From contig JBKJLF010000290.1 of NCBI GenBank assembly GCA_046597185.1, positions 1 to 9,955 on the forward strand: a stretch of 9,955 bases of DNA, in the 5' to 3' direction. The DNA is from CAMBDR01 sp046597185 (lineage in GTDB: Bacteria > Pseudomonadota > Gammaproteobacteria > Burkholderiales > Burkholderiaceae_D). The notes under the pieces were generated by a model. That model worked only from the letters and a program-made list of their open reading frames with translations. It did no database searches and was not told where the DNA came from. Position 1 is the stretch's first letter, and each line of letters starts with the position of its first letter. The position numbers and the translations under genes are program-made. Of this stretch, positions 1 to 6,312 are shown piece after piece.

Positions 1-2168
1 AATTTCGCCTGATTGGCGACCGCTCGATTTCGATTCTTGATGCAATTCATGACGTGAATATCACCCTGGGTCTGACCATCGCGCTGGTGGTGTTGGTGAT
101 TTTCTTATTTTTACGCAGCCTGCAAGCGACCTTGATTCCCGCCATCACCATGCCGATTTCTTTGCTGGGTGCGCTGGTGCTATTGTATTGGCTGGGTTAT
201 AGCCTCGATAACGTCTCGCTGCTGGGCATTACGCTGGCGGTGGGTTTGGTGGTGGATGATGCGATTGTGGTGTTGGAAAACATCGTGCGCCATATCGAAA
301 TGGGTAAAAAACCACTGGCCGCCAGCCTGATTGGCGCGCAAGAAATGGGCTTTACCATTGTGTCGATTTCGATTTCGCTGGTGGCCGTGTTTATTCCGAT
401 TTTCTTTATGCCCGGCGTGATCGGTTTATTATTCCACGAGTTTGCGGTGGTGGTGTCGCTCTCGATTTTGGTATCGGCCGTGGTCTCGCTGACGCTGGTG
501 CCGATGCTGGCCAGCCGACTTTTGCCGGCGCATGACGCTGAGCATCAATCCGGCCATAAGAAAAAAATGCATTTTATCGGTCGTTGGTTTGAAGCGTTTT
601 TTTCCTGGCTCACGCGCTCCTACGAAGCTGGGCTGGATCGCGCTTTGGCCCATCGCTATTGGGTCTTATTCGCCGCTTTTGTCACCTTTGGCTTGACCGG
701 TTATTTGTATGTAGACATTCCCAAAGGCTTTTTCCCGGAAGAAGATTTAAGCCAAATCCAGGTCAGCACCGAAGCGTCGGAAGACATTTCCACCGCCGCC
801 ATGGCGCGTTTGCAAGAGCGTTTGCTGTTCACCTTTGTGGAAGATAAAAACGTGCAAAGCCTGACTTCCTTTATCAACGGTGGCAACACCGGGCGCATGT
901 TTATTAATTTAAAGCCGCGCAATCAACGCGCCAAAATGCCGCAAGTGCTCGATTCGCTGCGCAAAGCGGCACGCGCAGTGCCGGGGATTGCGGTGTATTA
1001 CCGTCCCACACAAAACTTGCAACTCGGTGGTCGCCCCAGCAAAAGCCGTTATCAATACACCTTGCAAAGCGTGAGTCCGGATGCCATGGAAGAGTGGGCC
1101 AATCAATTTTTGGAGCGCATGCGCGCCGACCCGATTTTTCGCGACGTGACCAGTGATTCGCAGCGCAAAGGTTTGCAGGCGAGCTTGAATATCGACCGCG
1201 ATAAAGCCAATTTGCTGGGCGTACAATTGGCCGACGTGCGCAGTGCCCTGTATAGCGCATTTGGCGAGCGTCAAATTTCCACCATTTACGCTTCCAGTGC
1301 CACCTATAGCGTGTTATTGGAATTGGCCGATGAACAGGTGGATCAAGCCATATCTGCCGTCAGCGTGCGTGCCAAAAACGGCGCTTTGGTGAAATTAAGC
1401 AGTATCGCCACGCTACAGCGCACGGTGGGGCCGACGGCGGTGAATCATCAAGGGCAATTGCAAGCCATTACGCTGTCGTTTAATCTGGCACCGGATATTC
1501 CTTTGGGTCAGGCCACTGAGCGCATCGAAAAAATGGGCCGCGAAATGAAATTGCCCGCTTCCATCATCACCAAATACGGTGGCGATGCAGCAGTGTTTCA
1601 GGATTCGCAATCATCGCAAATTGTGTTGATTGTGGCGGCGCTACTGGTCATTTACGTCTTGCTGGGCGTGTTGTATGAAAGCTATATTCACCCGCTCACC
1701 ATTTTGGCGGGCTTGCCGTCGGCGGCGGTGGGTGCTTTATTGGCGCTACGTTTTGTCGGCTTGGAGTTGACCATTATTGCCACCATCGGCATTTTAATGT
1801 TAATTGGCATCGTCAAGAAAAACGCCATCATGATGATTGATTTTGCCTTGCACGCGCAGCGCACGCAAGGGATGAGTCCGGCGCAAGCGATTCGGGAAGC
1901 TTGTCTGTTGCGCTTTCGCCCGATCATGATGACCACCCTGGCTGCCTTGATGGGGGCGTTGCCATTGGCGTTTGGCTGGGGGACGGGTGCTGAATTGCGC
2001 CAGCCTTTGGGTGTGGCGGTGGTGGGCGGCTTATTGTTTTCCCAAGTGATAACGCTGTTTATTACCCCGGTCATCTATTTGTTGCTGGACAGATTCAGTG
2101 GCAGTGGGCCTTTGTCGGATGAAAACTTACAGGCGGCACTTGGCGTGCCGCCTGTAGTGTCAGATTAA
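1..2168 (+). CDS. RND (HAE1/MdtB-MdtC-type) multidrug efflux permease, 5' partial
   Basis: This is the inner-membrane pump of a tripartite RND efflux system, which exports drugs or other hydrophobic compounds using the proton gradient together with a periplasmic adaptor and an outer-membrane channel. The frame is open from base 3, so the true start lies upstream. About 721 codons are visible against the usual 1,030-1,050, so roughly the first 310-330 residues are missing. The GTG at 54 is internal: it falls in the conserved stretch just before a membrane helix. Key features are the TM4 proton-relay Asp pair in GLVVDDAIVVLEN (codons 255-260), the periplasmic segment with AFGERQISTIY, the GVLYESYIHPLT region, and the TM10 lysine of IVKKNAIMMIDFAL (codon 1818-1820), followed by CLLRFRPIMMTTLAALMGALPL. 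From memory these match E. coli MdtB and MdtC closely, so I call the MdtBC/MuxBC class but cannot choose between B and C. No outer-membrane factor follows it; the next gene is convergent. Confidence 0.95.
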   Translation, partial: FRLIGDRSISILDAIHDVNITLGLTIALVVLVIFLFLRSLQATLIPAITMPISLLGALVLLYWLGYSLDNVSLLGITLAVGLVVDDAIVVLENIVRHIEMGKKPLAASLIGAQEMGFTIVSISISLVAVFIPIFFMPGVIGLLFHEFAVVVSLSILVSAVVSLTLVPMLASRLLPAHDAEHQSGHKKKMHFIGRWFEAFFSWLTRSYEAGLDRALAHRYWVLFAAFVTFGLTGYLYVDIPKGFFPEEDLSQIQVSTEASEDISTAAMARLQERLLFTFVEDKNVQSLTSFINGGNTGRMFINLKPRNQRAKMPQVLDSLRKAARAVPGIAVYYRPTQNLQLGGRPSKSRYQYTLQSVSPDAMEEWANQFLERMRADPIFRDVTSDSQRKGLQASLNIDRDKANLLGVQLADVRSALYSAFGERQISTIYASSATYSVLLELADEQVDQAISAVSVRAKNGALVKLSSIATLQRTVGPTAVNHQGQLQAITLSFNLAPDIPLGQATERIEKMGREMKLPASIITKYGGDAAVFQDSQSSQIVLIVAALLVIYVLLGVLYESYIHPLTILAGLPSAAVGALLALRFVGLELTIIATIGILMLIGIVKKNAIMMIDFALHAQRTQGMSPAQAIREACLLRFRPIMMTTLAALMGALPLAFGWGTGAELRQPLGVAVVGGLLFSQVITLFITPVIYLLLDRFSGSGPLSDENLQAALGVPPVVSD
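2121..2156 (-). terminator. Probable rho-independent terminator of the actP operon, inside the 3' coding end of the RND gene
   Basis: Bases 2128-2139 (TACAGGCGGCAC) and 2145-2156 (GTGCCGCCTGTA) form a perfect 12-bp inverted repeat around a 5-nt loop (TTGGC). Read on the - strand, the stem lies about 40 nt after the actP stop codon and is followed by AGTTTTC, a short U-tract. This suits an intrinsic terminator for the - strand operon. On the + strand no T-run follows, but the hairpin may still stabilise the 3' end of the RND transcript. The repeat encodes the last RND residues (LQAALGVPPV). The inverted repeat is certain; the terminator role is inferred, because the U-tract is short. Confidence 0.6.
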
Positions 2169-2178
2169 TGAGCCAGGT

Positions 2179-2210
2179 TAATTAATGTGCTACCTAATTA
2201 ATGTGCTACC
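2179..2210. repeat. Perfect 16-bp tandem duplication at the actP stop codon
   Basis: The unit TAATTAATGTGCTACC occurs at 2179-2194 and again at 2195-2210 without any mismatch. On the - strand the second copy encodes the last residues of ActP (Val-Ala-His-stop). The first copy repeats that sequence directly after the stop codon. Because the extra copy lies beyond the stop, it does not change the protein. Identity without drift suggests a recent slippage or duplication event. Confidence 0.9.
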
Positions 2211-4108
2211 GCTTCGTTCATGCCAATACCAGTTTGGCGGCGCACCACCATTTCGTTCCAGAGGCGGCCCGATTGTCCTACCGAGCCCAGCAAAGACCCC
2301 AGAATTGCAAACAGGAAGCCAAGCGGGATTGAAATAATACCAGGATTTTTCCAAGGTATTAGCGGTTTTTCCAGGCCGATGAAGCTGGTCGTGCGATCTC
2401 CCAGCTTGGCGATGGATTTTTGCGCCGCCTCTAGCGCTGCAGTTTGCGCCTTGATGTCTTTTTCGATTTGTTGCTTTTGTTTTGGATCGGCCACGCTCGT
2501 CAGACTGAGGTTGAGCGAACCCAGTTTTTCGGTGCTGGTGGTAATCGTTTTATCGGCCTCTTTTTTAATCAGCAAGGGATATTGCATATTGGGCGAAACG
2601 AATACCAAAATGATTGCCGTCAGCATTCCGCCTATTACCCCGGCGACCACGCCTGTGGTATTGCAGCGCTTCCAGTACAGCGTCAAGAACAGTGCAGGTA
2701 AATTGGCCGAAGCGGCGACCGCGAAAGCCAGACCCACCAAATGCGCTACGTTTTGACCCTTGGCCATAATGCTGAGCGAAATACCAATGACGCCAACCAA
2801 AACGGAAGCGGTCTTTGCGGCTATCACCTGTTCTTGCTCGGTGGCCTTGCCTTGTTTGATGGTGCCAATATACACATCATGCGCCAAGGCTGAAGCGGCG
2901 GCCAACGTGAGGCCCGCCACTACCGCCACAATGGTTGCGAAAGCGACGGCCGCGACAAAACCGAGCATTAAATTACCCATAAATGAATCGGGGCCACCAC
3001 CCAGGTATTGCGCCAACAAAGGCGCGGCCAAATTACCGCCCTTATCAAATGACGCAATCACTGGCGCGCTGATATAGTGCGCGGCAGCAAAGCCGATGAA
3101 AATGATCATTAAATGGCAAAGCCCAATAAATAACATCGACCATAATACCGAGCTACGTGCTATCTGCGCATTGGCTACCGTGAAAAAGCGCATCAAAATG
3201 TGCGGCATTGCGGCCGTACCCAGGATCAAAGCCAAACCCAGGGAAATCATCTCGACTGGATTTTTCAAAAACAGGCCGGGAGCCAGAAATTGAGCCGAGG
3301 CTTCGAAACCGCTGGCGGCATTCTTCAAAAATGCCTTATTGACATAGGCTTGCAATACTTGATTGTTGACCAAGCCATCGAGAAAGGCTGGCAGGCTAAA
3401 ACTATACGGTGCCCAAGCCAGCACGACCAAAATGAAGCAAGCAGAGAGCAGTAAGATTGCCTTGATAATTTGCACCCAGGTGGTGGCACGCATGCCGCCA
3501 AACAATACATAGATGATCATCAGGATGCCAACTGTCACCACGGATACTTCATATTCAATACCTAATAACGCTTTGATTAAAATCGCCCCGCCGACAATTT
3601 GCGGAACCAGATAACAGATGGAGATCACGACACTGGATAATGCGGCGGTCAGTTTGGCGGCGCGAAAATTATTGCGGTAGGCCAAAATGTCGCCCAGCGT
3701 GTACTTGCCGATATTGCGGCATGGTTCCGCAATAATTAAAAGGACAGGGACAAAGGCGACAAAAAATCCAATCAGGTATAAGATTCCATCGAAGCCATAC
3801 AGCGCGACCAAGCCCGATACCCCCAAAAAGGCGGCGGCAGACAAATAGTCGCCTGCAATCGCCAAACCGTTCATCAAGCCAGTGATACCGCCCCCGGCAG
3901 TATAGAATTCCCCTGCTGAACTAGCATGTCTTGCGGCGAAATAGGTAATCACCAGGGTAATGAAGATCATAATGCCAAAGACAGAAAATGCCAAGGTGCG
4001 GTATTCATCACTGACAACACCTGTGGCATGAGCGAATGGTGTTAAACCTAGCAAACCAGCAAGGACTAACACGCGAACAAACAACGGCTTGGATTGAACG
4101 GTGTTCAT
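2198..4108 (-). CDS. actP: ActP-like cation/acetate symporter (sodium:solute symporter family)
   Basis: A 636-residue inner-membrane transporter expected to bring acetate, and perhaps glycolate or other short monocarboxylates, into the cell with a cation. It follows E. coli ActP through its length: a cleavable-looking N-terminal hydrophobic segment ending AHATG, then FYTAGGGITGLMNGLAIAGD, YVLFGGMRATTWVQIIKA, MPHILMRFFTVANA, AVAFATIVAVVAGLTLA, and the C-terminal RRQTGIGMNEAVAH. E. coli ActP has 549 residues. Most of the excess is a hydrophilic block rich in Lys, Gln, Glu and Ala at about residues 512-571 (bases 2396-2575), between the last helices; it could form a coiled coil. A smaller extra stretch lies near residues 250-270. 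The start ATG has a TAAGGAG site 5 nt upstream. It follows a DUF485 gene, as in E. coli yjcH-actP. Substrate is inferred from family; acs is not in the window. Confidence 0.92.
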   Translation of the reverse strand: MNTVQSKPLFVRVLVLAGLLGLTPFAHATGVVSDEYRTLAFSVFGIMIFITLVITYFAARHASSAGEFYTAGGGITGLMNGLAIAGDYLSAAAFLGVSGLVALYGFDGILYLIGFFVAFVPVLLIIAEPCRNIGKYTLGDILAYRNNFRAAKLTAALSSVVISICYLVPQIVGGAILIKALLGIEYEVSVVTVGILMIIYVLFGGMRATTWVQIIKAILLLSACFILVVLAWAPYSFSLPAFLDGLVNNQVLQAYVNKAFLKNAASGFEASAQFLAPGLFLKNPVEMISLGLALILGTAAMPHILMRFFTVANAQIARSSVLWSMLFIGLCHLMIIFIGFAAAHYISAPVIASFDKGGNLAAPLLAQYLGGGPDSFMGNLMLGFVAAVAFATIVAVVAGLTLAAASALAHDVYIGTIKQGKATEQEQVIAAKTASVLVGVIGISLSIMAKGQNVAHLVGLAFAVAASANLPALFLTLYWKRCNTTGVVAGVIGGMLTAIILVFVSPNMQYPLLIKKEADKTITTSTEKLGSLNLSLTSVADPKQKQQIEKDIKAQTAALEAAQKSIAKLGDRTTSFIGLEKPLIPWKNPGIISIPLGFLFAILGSLLGSVGQSGRLWNEMVVRRQTGIGMNEAVAH

Positions 4109-4113
4109 GATGA

Positions 4114-4120
4114 CTCCTTA
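4114..4120 (-). promoter_or_regulatory. actP ribosome binding site fused to the upstream stop codon
   Basis: On the - strand, TAAGGAG contains both the TAA stop of the DUF485 gene and a near-perfect Shine-Dalgarno sequence, 5 nt before the actP ATG. A ribosome terminating on the small gene therefore sits on the initiation site of actP. This fixes the actP start and suggests coupled translation. Confidence 0.85.
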
Positions 4121-4426
4121 AAGAGTAGGGCGAGCAGAAATAACCTTTTGCATCAAAATATCAACTGTTTTCATGTATTGTGCGTAGTACAGTGCAATGG
4201 CACCTGCAAAGACATACTGCGAAATTGCAAATACCACGCCGACGTTAATGTTGCCAATCAGAATTGCTGCAAAAAGCGGTCGGAAATAGGCCGCACCGAC
4301 CAACAGGGCAAAATAATACATCAAAAACGCAACCATTAGCATCCATAGCATATGAGATTTTTTCTTGATGCATACCGAGAAGTCAGGATTGCTGGCAATG
4401 GCTTCAAAATAATCATATTTAGTCAT
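4118..4426 (-). CDS. yjcH: DUF485 family small membrane protein (YjcH-like), ActP partner
   Basis: A 102-residue protein with a hydrophilic N-terminus (about residues 1-25) and two clear membrane helices, around residues 27-50 (LWMLMVAFLMYYFALLVGAAYF) and 62-82 (VGVVFAISQYVFAGAIALYYAQ), then a short charged tail. Length, two-helix layout and position directly before actP match the DUF485 family, of which E. coli YjcH is a member. The biochemical role is not established; co-occurrence with ActP suggests it assists or modulates the symporter. The ATG at 4426 has a strong AAGGAG about 8 nt upstream. The gene leads the - strand operon, and its stop is only 9 bp from the actP start. The family call is confident, while any function beyond association with ActP is inference. 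Confidence 0.88.
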   Translation of the reverse strand: MTKYDYFEAIASNPDFSVCIKKKSHMLWMLMVAFLMYYFALLVGAAYFRPLFAAILIGNINVGVVFAISQYVFAGAIALYYAQYMKTVDILMQKVISARPTL

Positions 4427-4597
4427 GATATATCTCCTTGTGTTAAATAATTAAAATTTAATTTGTGTCAATGGTCAGTGTTGATATCGCTATTCTTTAT
4501 TTGGTTAAAAATTGGTTATGTTGTGATTTTGCGTCAGAGACCATTTTCGTAAAAATCGCCACGGTTGCTGCCTGATATTTCAGATTTCATGCCATCA

Positions 4598-4622
4598 TAG
4601 CGCGAAGTCTCGTGTTGCGCTA
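4598..4622. repeat. Inverted repeat TAGCGC/GCGCTA
   Basis: Bases 4598-4603 (TAGCGC) and 4617-4622 (GCGCTA) are perfect inverted copies separated by 13 bases. On the + strand a G:U and an A:U pair can extend the stem inward. The arms are about one and a half helical turns apart, so either a dimeric regulator site or a small hairpin is possible. It lies about 170 bp upstream of the DUF485 start. Function unknown. Confidence 0.45.
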
Positions 4623-4741
4623 CGGAAATTTCATCAAACTTCATTTTACTTAAAAAATGAAAAAAGGAAACACAGTTTTTTACAGCGTTGGTTGCAAAAA
4701 TACCGAGCATGCCCTATCAGAAAGGTTCAAATGAATTGGTA

Positions 4742-4765
4742 TGCCGTCACAAATGCAAGACGGCA
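4742..4765. repeat. GC-rich hairpin TGCCGTC/GACGGCA
   Basis: Bases 4742-4748 and 4759-4765 form a perfect 7-bp stem around a 10-nt loop. It stands out as a GC-rich element in AT-rich DNA. No T-run follows on either strand, so it does not look like an intrinsic terminator. The right arm overlaps a second, weaker pairing (4762-4766 with 4777-4781), so only one of the two can form at a time. Confidence 0.5.
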
Positions 4766-5071
4766 AGAGAGTAAAGTTGCCAAGTCTGGACAGTGTGCTG
4801 TTCGGGCAGTTGGGATTGTGAGTCAATCGATTGCCAAGAATATAGCTTTAATATTTATTTTTTGATATTTGTATTTTAAATTGTATTGTATTGCTAGTGA
4901 GAAAGCAGTCATATGGCTTGGTTTCATTCATACGGCGAGAGTTAAAAAAGACACATACAAAAAAATTTCCGTCCAAAAAGTTTTCACGAACAGTTCTGGG
5001 TTTAATATACCAAGGCTGGCAATACAGTACTTTTTGCCTTTAGTTGGTTCGCCTTTCCTAGCACACGTCAG

Positions 5072-5077
5072 AAGGAG
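5072..5077 (+). promoter_or_regulatory. Ribosome binding site that sets the livK-type start
   Basis: AAGGAG lies 4 nt before the ATG at 5082. The reading frame is open for another 213 bp upstream, to a TTG at 4869, but that extension has no ribosome site and would bury the signal peptide. This site decides the start in favour of 5082. Confidence 0.85.
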
Positions 5078-5081
5078 CCTT

Positions 5082-6302
5082 ATGAATACCCTAGCCTTAC
5101 CTGCGATTGTCCGTAAAATCGTACAATTTACCCTCTTATTTACCGCCGCAAGCCATCTTTACGCGGCTGAACCCATCAAAATTGGTATGCCTTTACCGCT
5201 TTCCGGCACTTCTGCCCAGTTTTGTGAACCGATGTCCAAGGGCGCACAAATGCTGGTCGATGAAATCAATGCCAAAGGTGGTTTGCTGGGTCGTAAAATT
5301 GAAATTGTTTTGCGTGATAGCAAGGCAAAGCCGGACGAAGCCGCACGGATTGCACGCGAAATGATTCTACGGGATAAGGTCGATTTCCTGGTCGGCACAT
5401 TTACCTCCGGCGAAGGCCCGGCCGTTTCTGAAGTCGCCAAAGAAGCCAAAGTGGTGTTTGTGGCGCTCGGCCCCAAAACTGACAAACTGACCGCACCTGA
5501 AGCATTGCACCCCTATGTGTTCCGTACTGCCGCCAATACCACAACCGAAGGACGGGTGGCCGCATCCATCGTGGCCAAATGGAAGGTTAAAAAAATCGCC
5601 ACCATCGCGCCAGATTTTGCCTATGGCCGTGACTCGGTAGCAGCCTTTACTGCGGCACTGAAAAAGCTGCGCCCGGATATCGAAATCATCGATCAGCAAT
5701 GGCCGAAAATCAATGAAGCCGATTACAGCCCCTTTATTACTGCTCAAATGGGCAAGAAACCGGAAGCGGTGTTTTCCACCATTTGCTGCGGTAACTTTAC
5801 CGCGTTTGCTAAACAAGCAACCGCCCTTGGCTACTTTAGGTTAATCAATAATAATTACGTGAATGTGGCCGAAGGTGGTTCGCATGAGTCTTTGTTGGCC
5901 TTGAACAAGGAATATCCACTGGGCATCGTGGGTAATTCCGGCGATGCTTTTTACTATAAACCAACTGATCCGGCCACTGGCGCAGCCCACAAAGACTTTA
6001 CCGATAAAGTCAAGAAATACCTGAAGACAGAAACACCGGCTTCATGGCCTATTTCCGGCTATCTTGGCATGTTGTTTTTGACTGAGGCCATTAAAAAGGC
6101 GGGTTCGACCGAGGCATTGAAAGTGTCGGCAGCGCTCAAAGGCCTGGAATTGACCACGCCCCACGGCAAAATGACGATGCGCGCCAAGGACCAGCAACTC
6201 ACGCGCGGCATGGTGTGGGGTAAGGCCAGTACCAGTAAAGACTACCCCTTCCCGATTTTGGATCCAATTGAATTTATTCCCGTTGATAACCTGATGGACT
6301 AA
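5082..6302 (+). CDS. LivK-type periplasmic substrate-binding protein of an ABC transporter
   Basis: A 406-residue secreted binding protein of the branched-chain amino acid/amide family (type I periplasmic binding fold). It captures the ligand in the periplasm and delivers it to the LivH/LivM-type permease. A signal peptide with basic residues at 11-12 and a hydrophobic core precedes likely cleavage near A28/A29 (HLYA-AEP). The mature protein opens with IKIGMPLPLSGTSAQF and continues with GAQMLVDEINAKGGLLGRKIE, FLVGTFTSGEGPAVSEVA, APDFAYGRDSVAAF and DYSPFITAQM, all typical of the family. Aligned by eye without gaps to E. coli LivJ, the Glu that contacts the ligand's alpha-amino group (in GGYHPEMGQ) becomes Asn238 (STICCGNFTAF), and an unusual Cys235-Cys236 pair sits beside it. 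The ligand is therefore probably not a plain amino acid. The downstream aldoxime dehydratase-like gene suggests an aldoxime, nitrile or amide; this is inference. Confidence 0.92.
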   Translation: MNTLALPAIVRKIVQFTLLFTAASHLYAAEPIKIGMPLPLSGTSAQFCEPMSKGAQMLVDEINAKGGLLGRKIEIVLRDSKAKPDEAARIAREMILRDKVDFLVGTFTSGEGPAVSEVAKEAKVVFVALGPKTDKLTAPEALHPYVFRTAANTTTEGRVAASIVAKWKVKKIATIAPDFAYGRDSVAAFTAALKKLRPDIEIIDQQWPKINEADYSPFITAQMGKKPEAVFSTICCGNFTAFAKQATALGYFRLINNNYVNVAEGGSHESLLALNKEYPLGIVGNSGDAFYYKPTDPATGAAHKDFTDKVKKYLKTETPASWPISGYLGMLFLTEAIKKAGSTEALKVSAALKGLELTTPHGKMTMRAKDQQLTRGMVWGKASTSKDYPFPILDPIEFIPVDNLMD

Positions 6303-6306
6303 GGAG
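6300..6306 (+). promoter_or_regulatory. livH-type ribosome binding site fused to the livK stop
   Basis: TAAGGAG contains the TAA stop of the binding-protein gene and the Shine-Dalgarno sequence for the next gene, whose ATG follows 6 nt later at 6313. The arrangement is the same as at the DUF485-actP junction and suggests translational coupling. Confidence 0.8.
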
Positions 6307-6312
6307 AGCGCC

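Larger units (their letters stand above)
4427..5081. other. Divergent AT-rich intergenic region holding control signals for both operons
   Basis: No convincing protein gene lies in these 655 bp. The region must hold the promoters of the DUF485-actP operon (leftward) and the liv-type operon (rightward), though I see no strong sigma-70 or sigma-54 promoter. The best rightward candidate is TTGATA (4862-4867), 16 bp, TATTGT (4884-4889), which would give a leader of about 190 nt. Structured elements are an inverted repeat TAGCGC/GCGCTA (4598-4622), an AT-rich one TTCATTTT/AAAATGAA (4640-4661), a GC-rich one TGCCGTC/GACGGCA (4742-4765) overlapped by GGCAA/TTGCC (4762-4781), and a palindrome CAATCGATTG (4824-4833). 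TTGCCAAG occurs twice (4777-4784 and 4831-4838). A 44-codon ORF with a fair ribosome site spans 4731-4865; I do not call it a gene. Confidence 0.7.

Noticed and set aside
54..2168. GTG at 54 as the start of the RND gene
   Set aside because: The frame is open to the window edge, the preceding residues (IGDRSISILDAIHDV) are conserved family sequence, and the protein would lack its N-terminal third.
4444..4471. Leftward promoter with perfect -35 TTGACA, 16-bp spacer and TATTTA for the DUF485-actP operon
   Set aside because: Transcription would begin around 4437, inside the CAAGGAG ribosome site (4434-4440), leaving no usable leader, and the -10 is weak. A start site further upstream is more likely.
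4640..4661. TTCATTTT/AAAATGAA inverted repeat as a terminator
   Set aside because: The stem is almost all A/T and thermodynamically weak, and it is not downstream of any gene on either strand.
4709..4774. 21-codon ORF with a Cys-x-x-x-Cys pair
   Set aside because: It is too short, with no ribosome site, and is overlapped by a better-supported but still weak ORF.
5015..5038. Sigma-54 promoter (TGGC...TTTTGC) upstream of livK
   Set aside because: The GG and GC elements are 16 bases apart instead of 10, so it does not fit the -24/-12 geometry.
4869..5081. N-terminal extension of the binding protein to a TTG at 4869
   Set aside because: It has no ribosome site there, its composition is non-coding in look, and it would place 71 residues before a clear signal peptide. 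The ATG at 5082 has AAGGAG.
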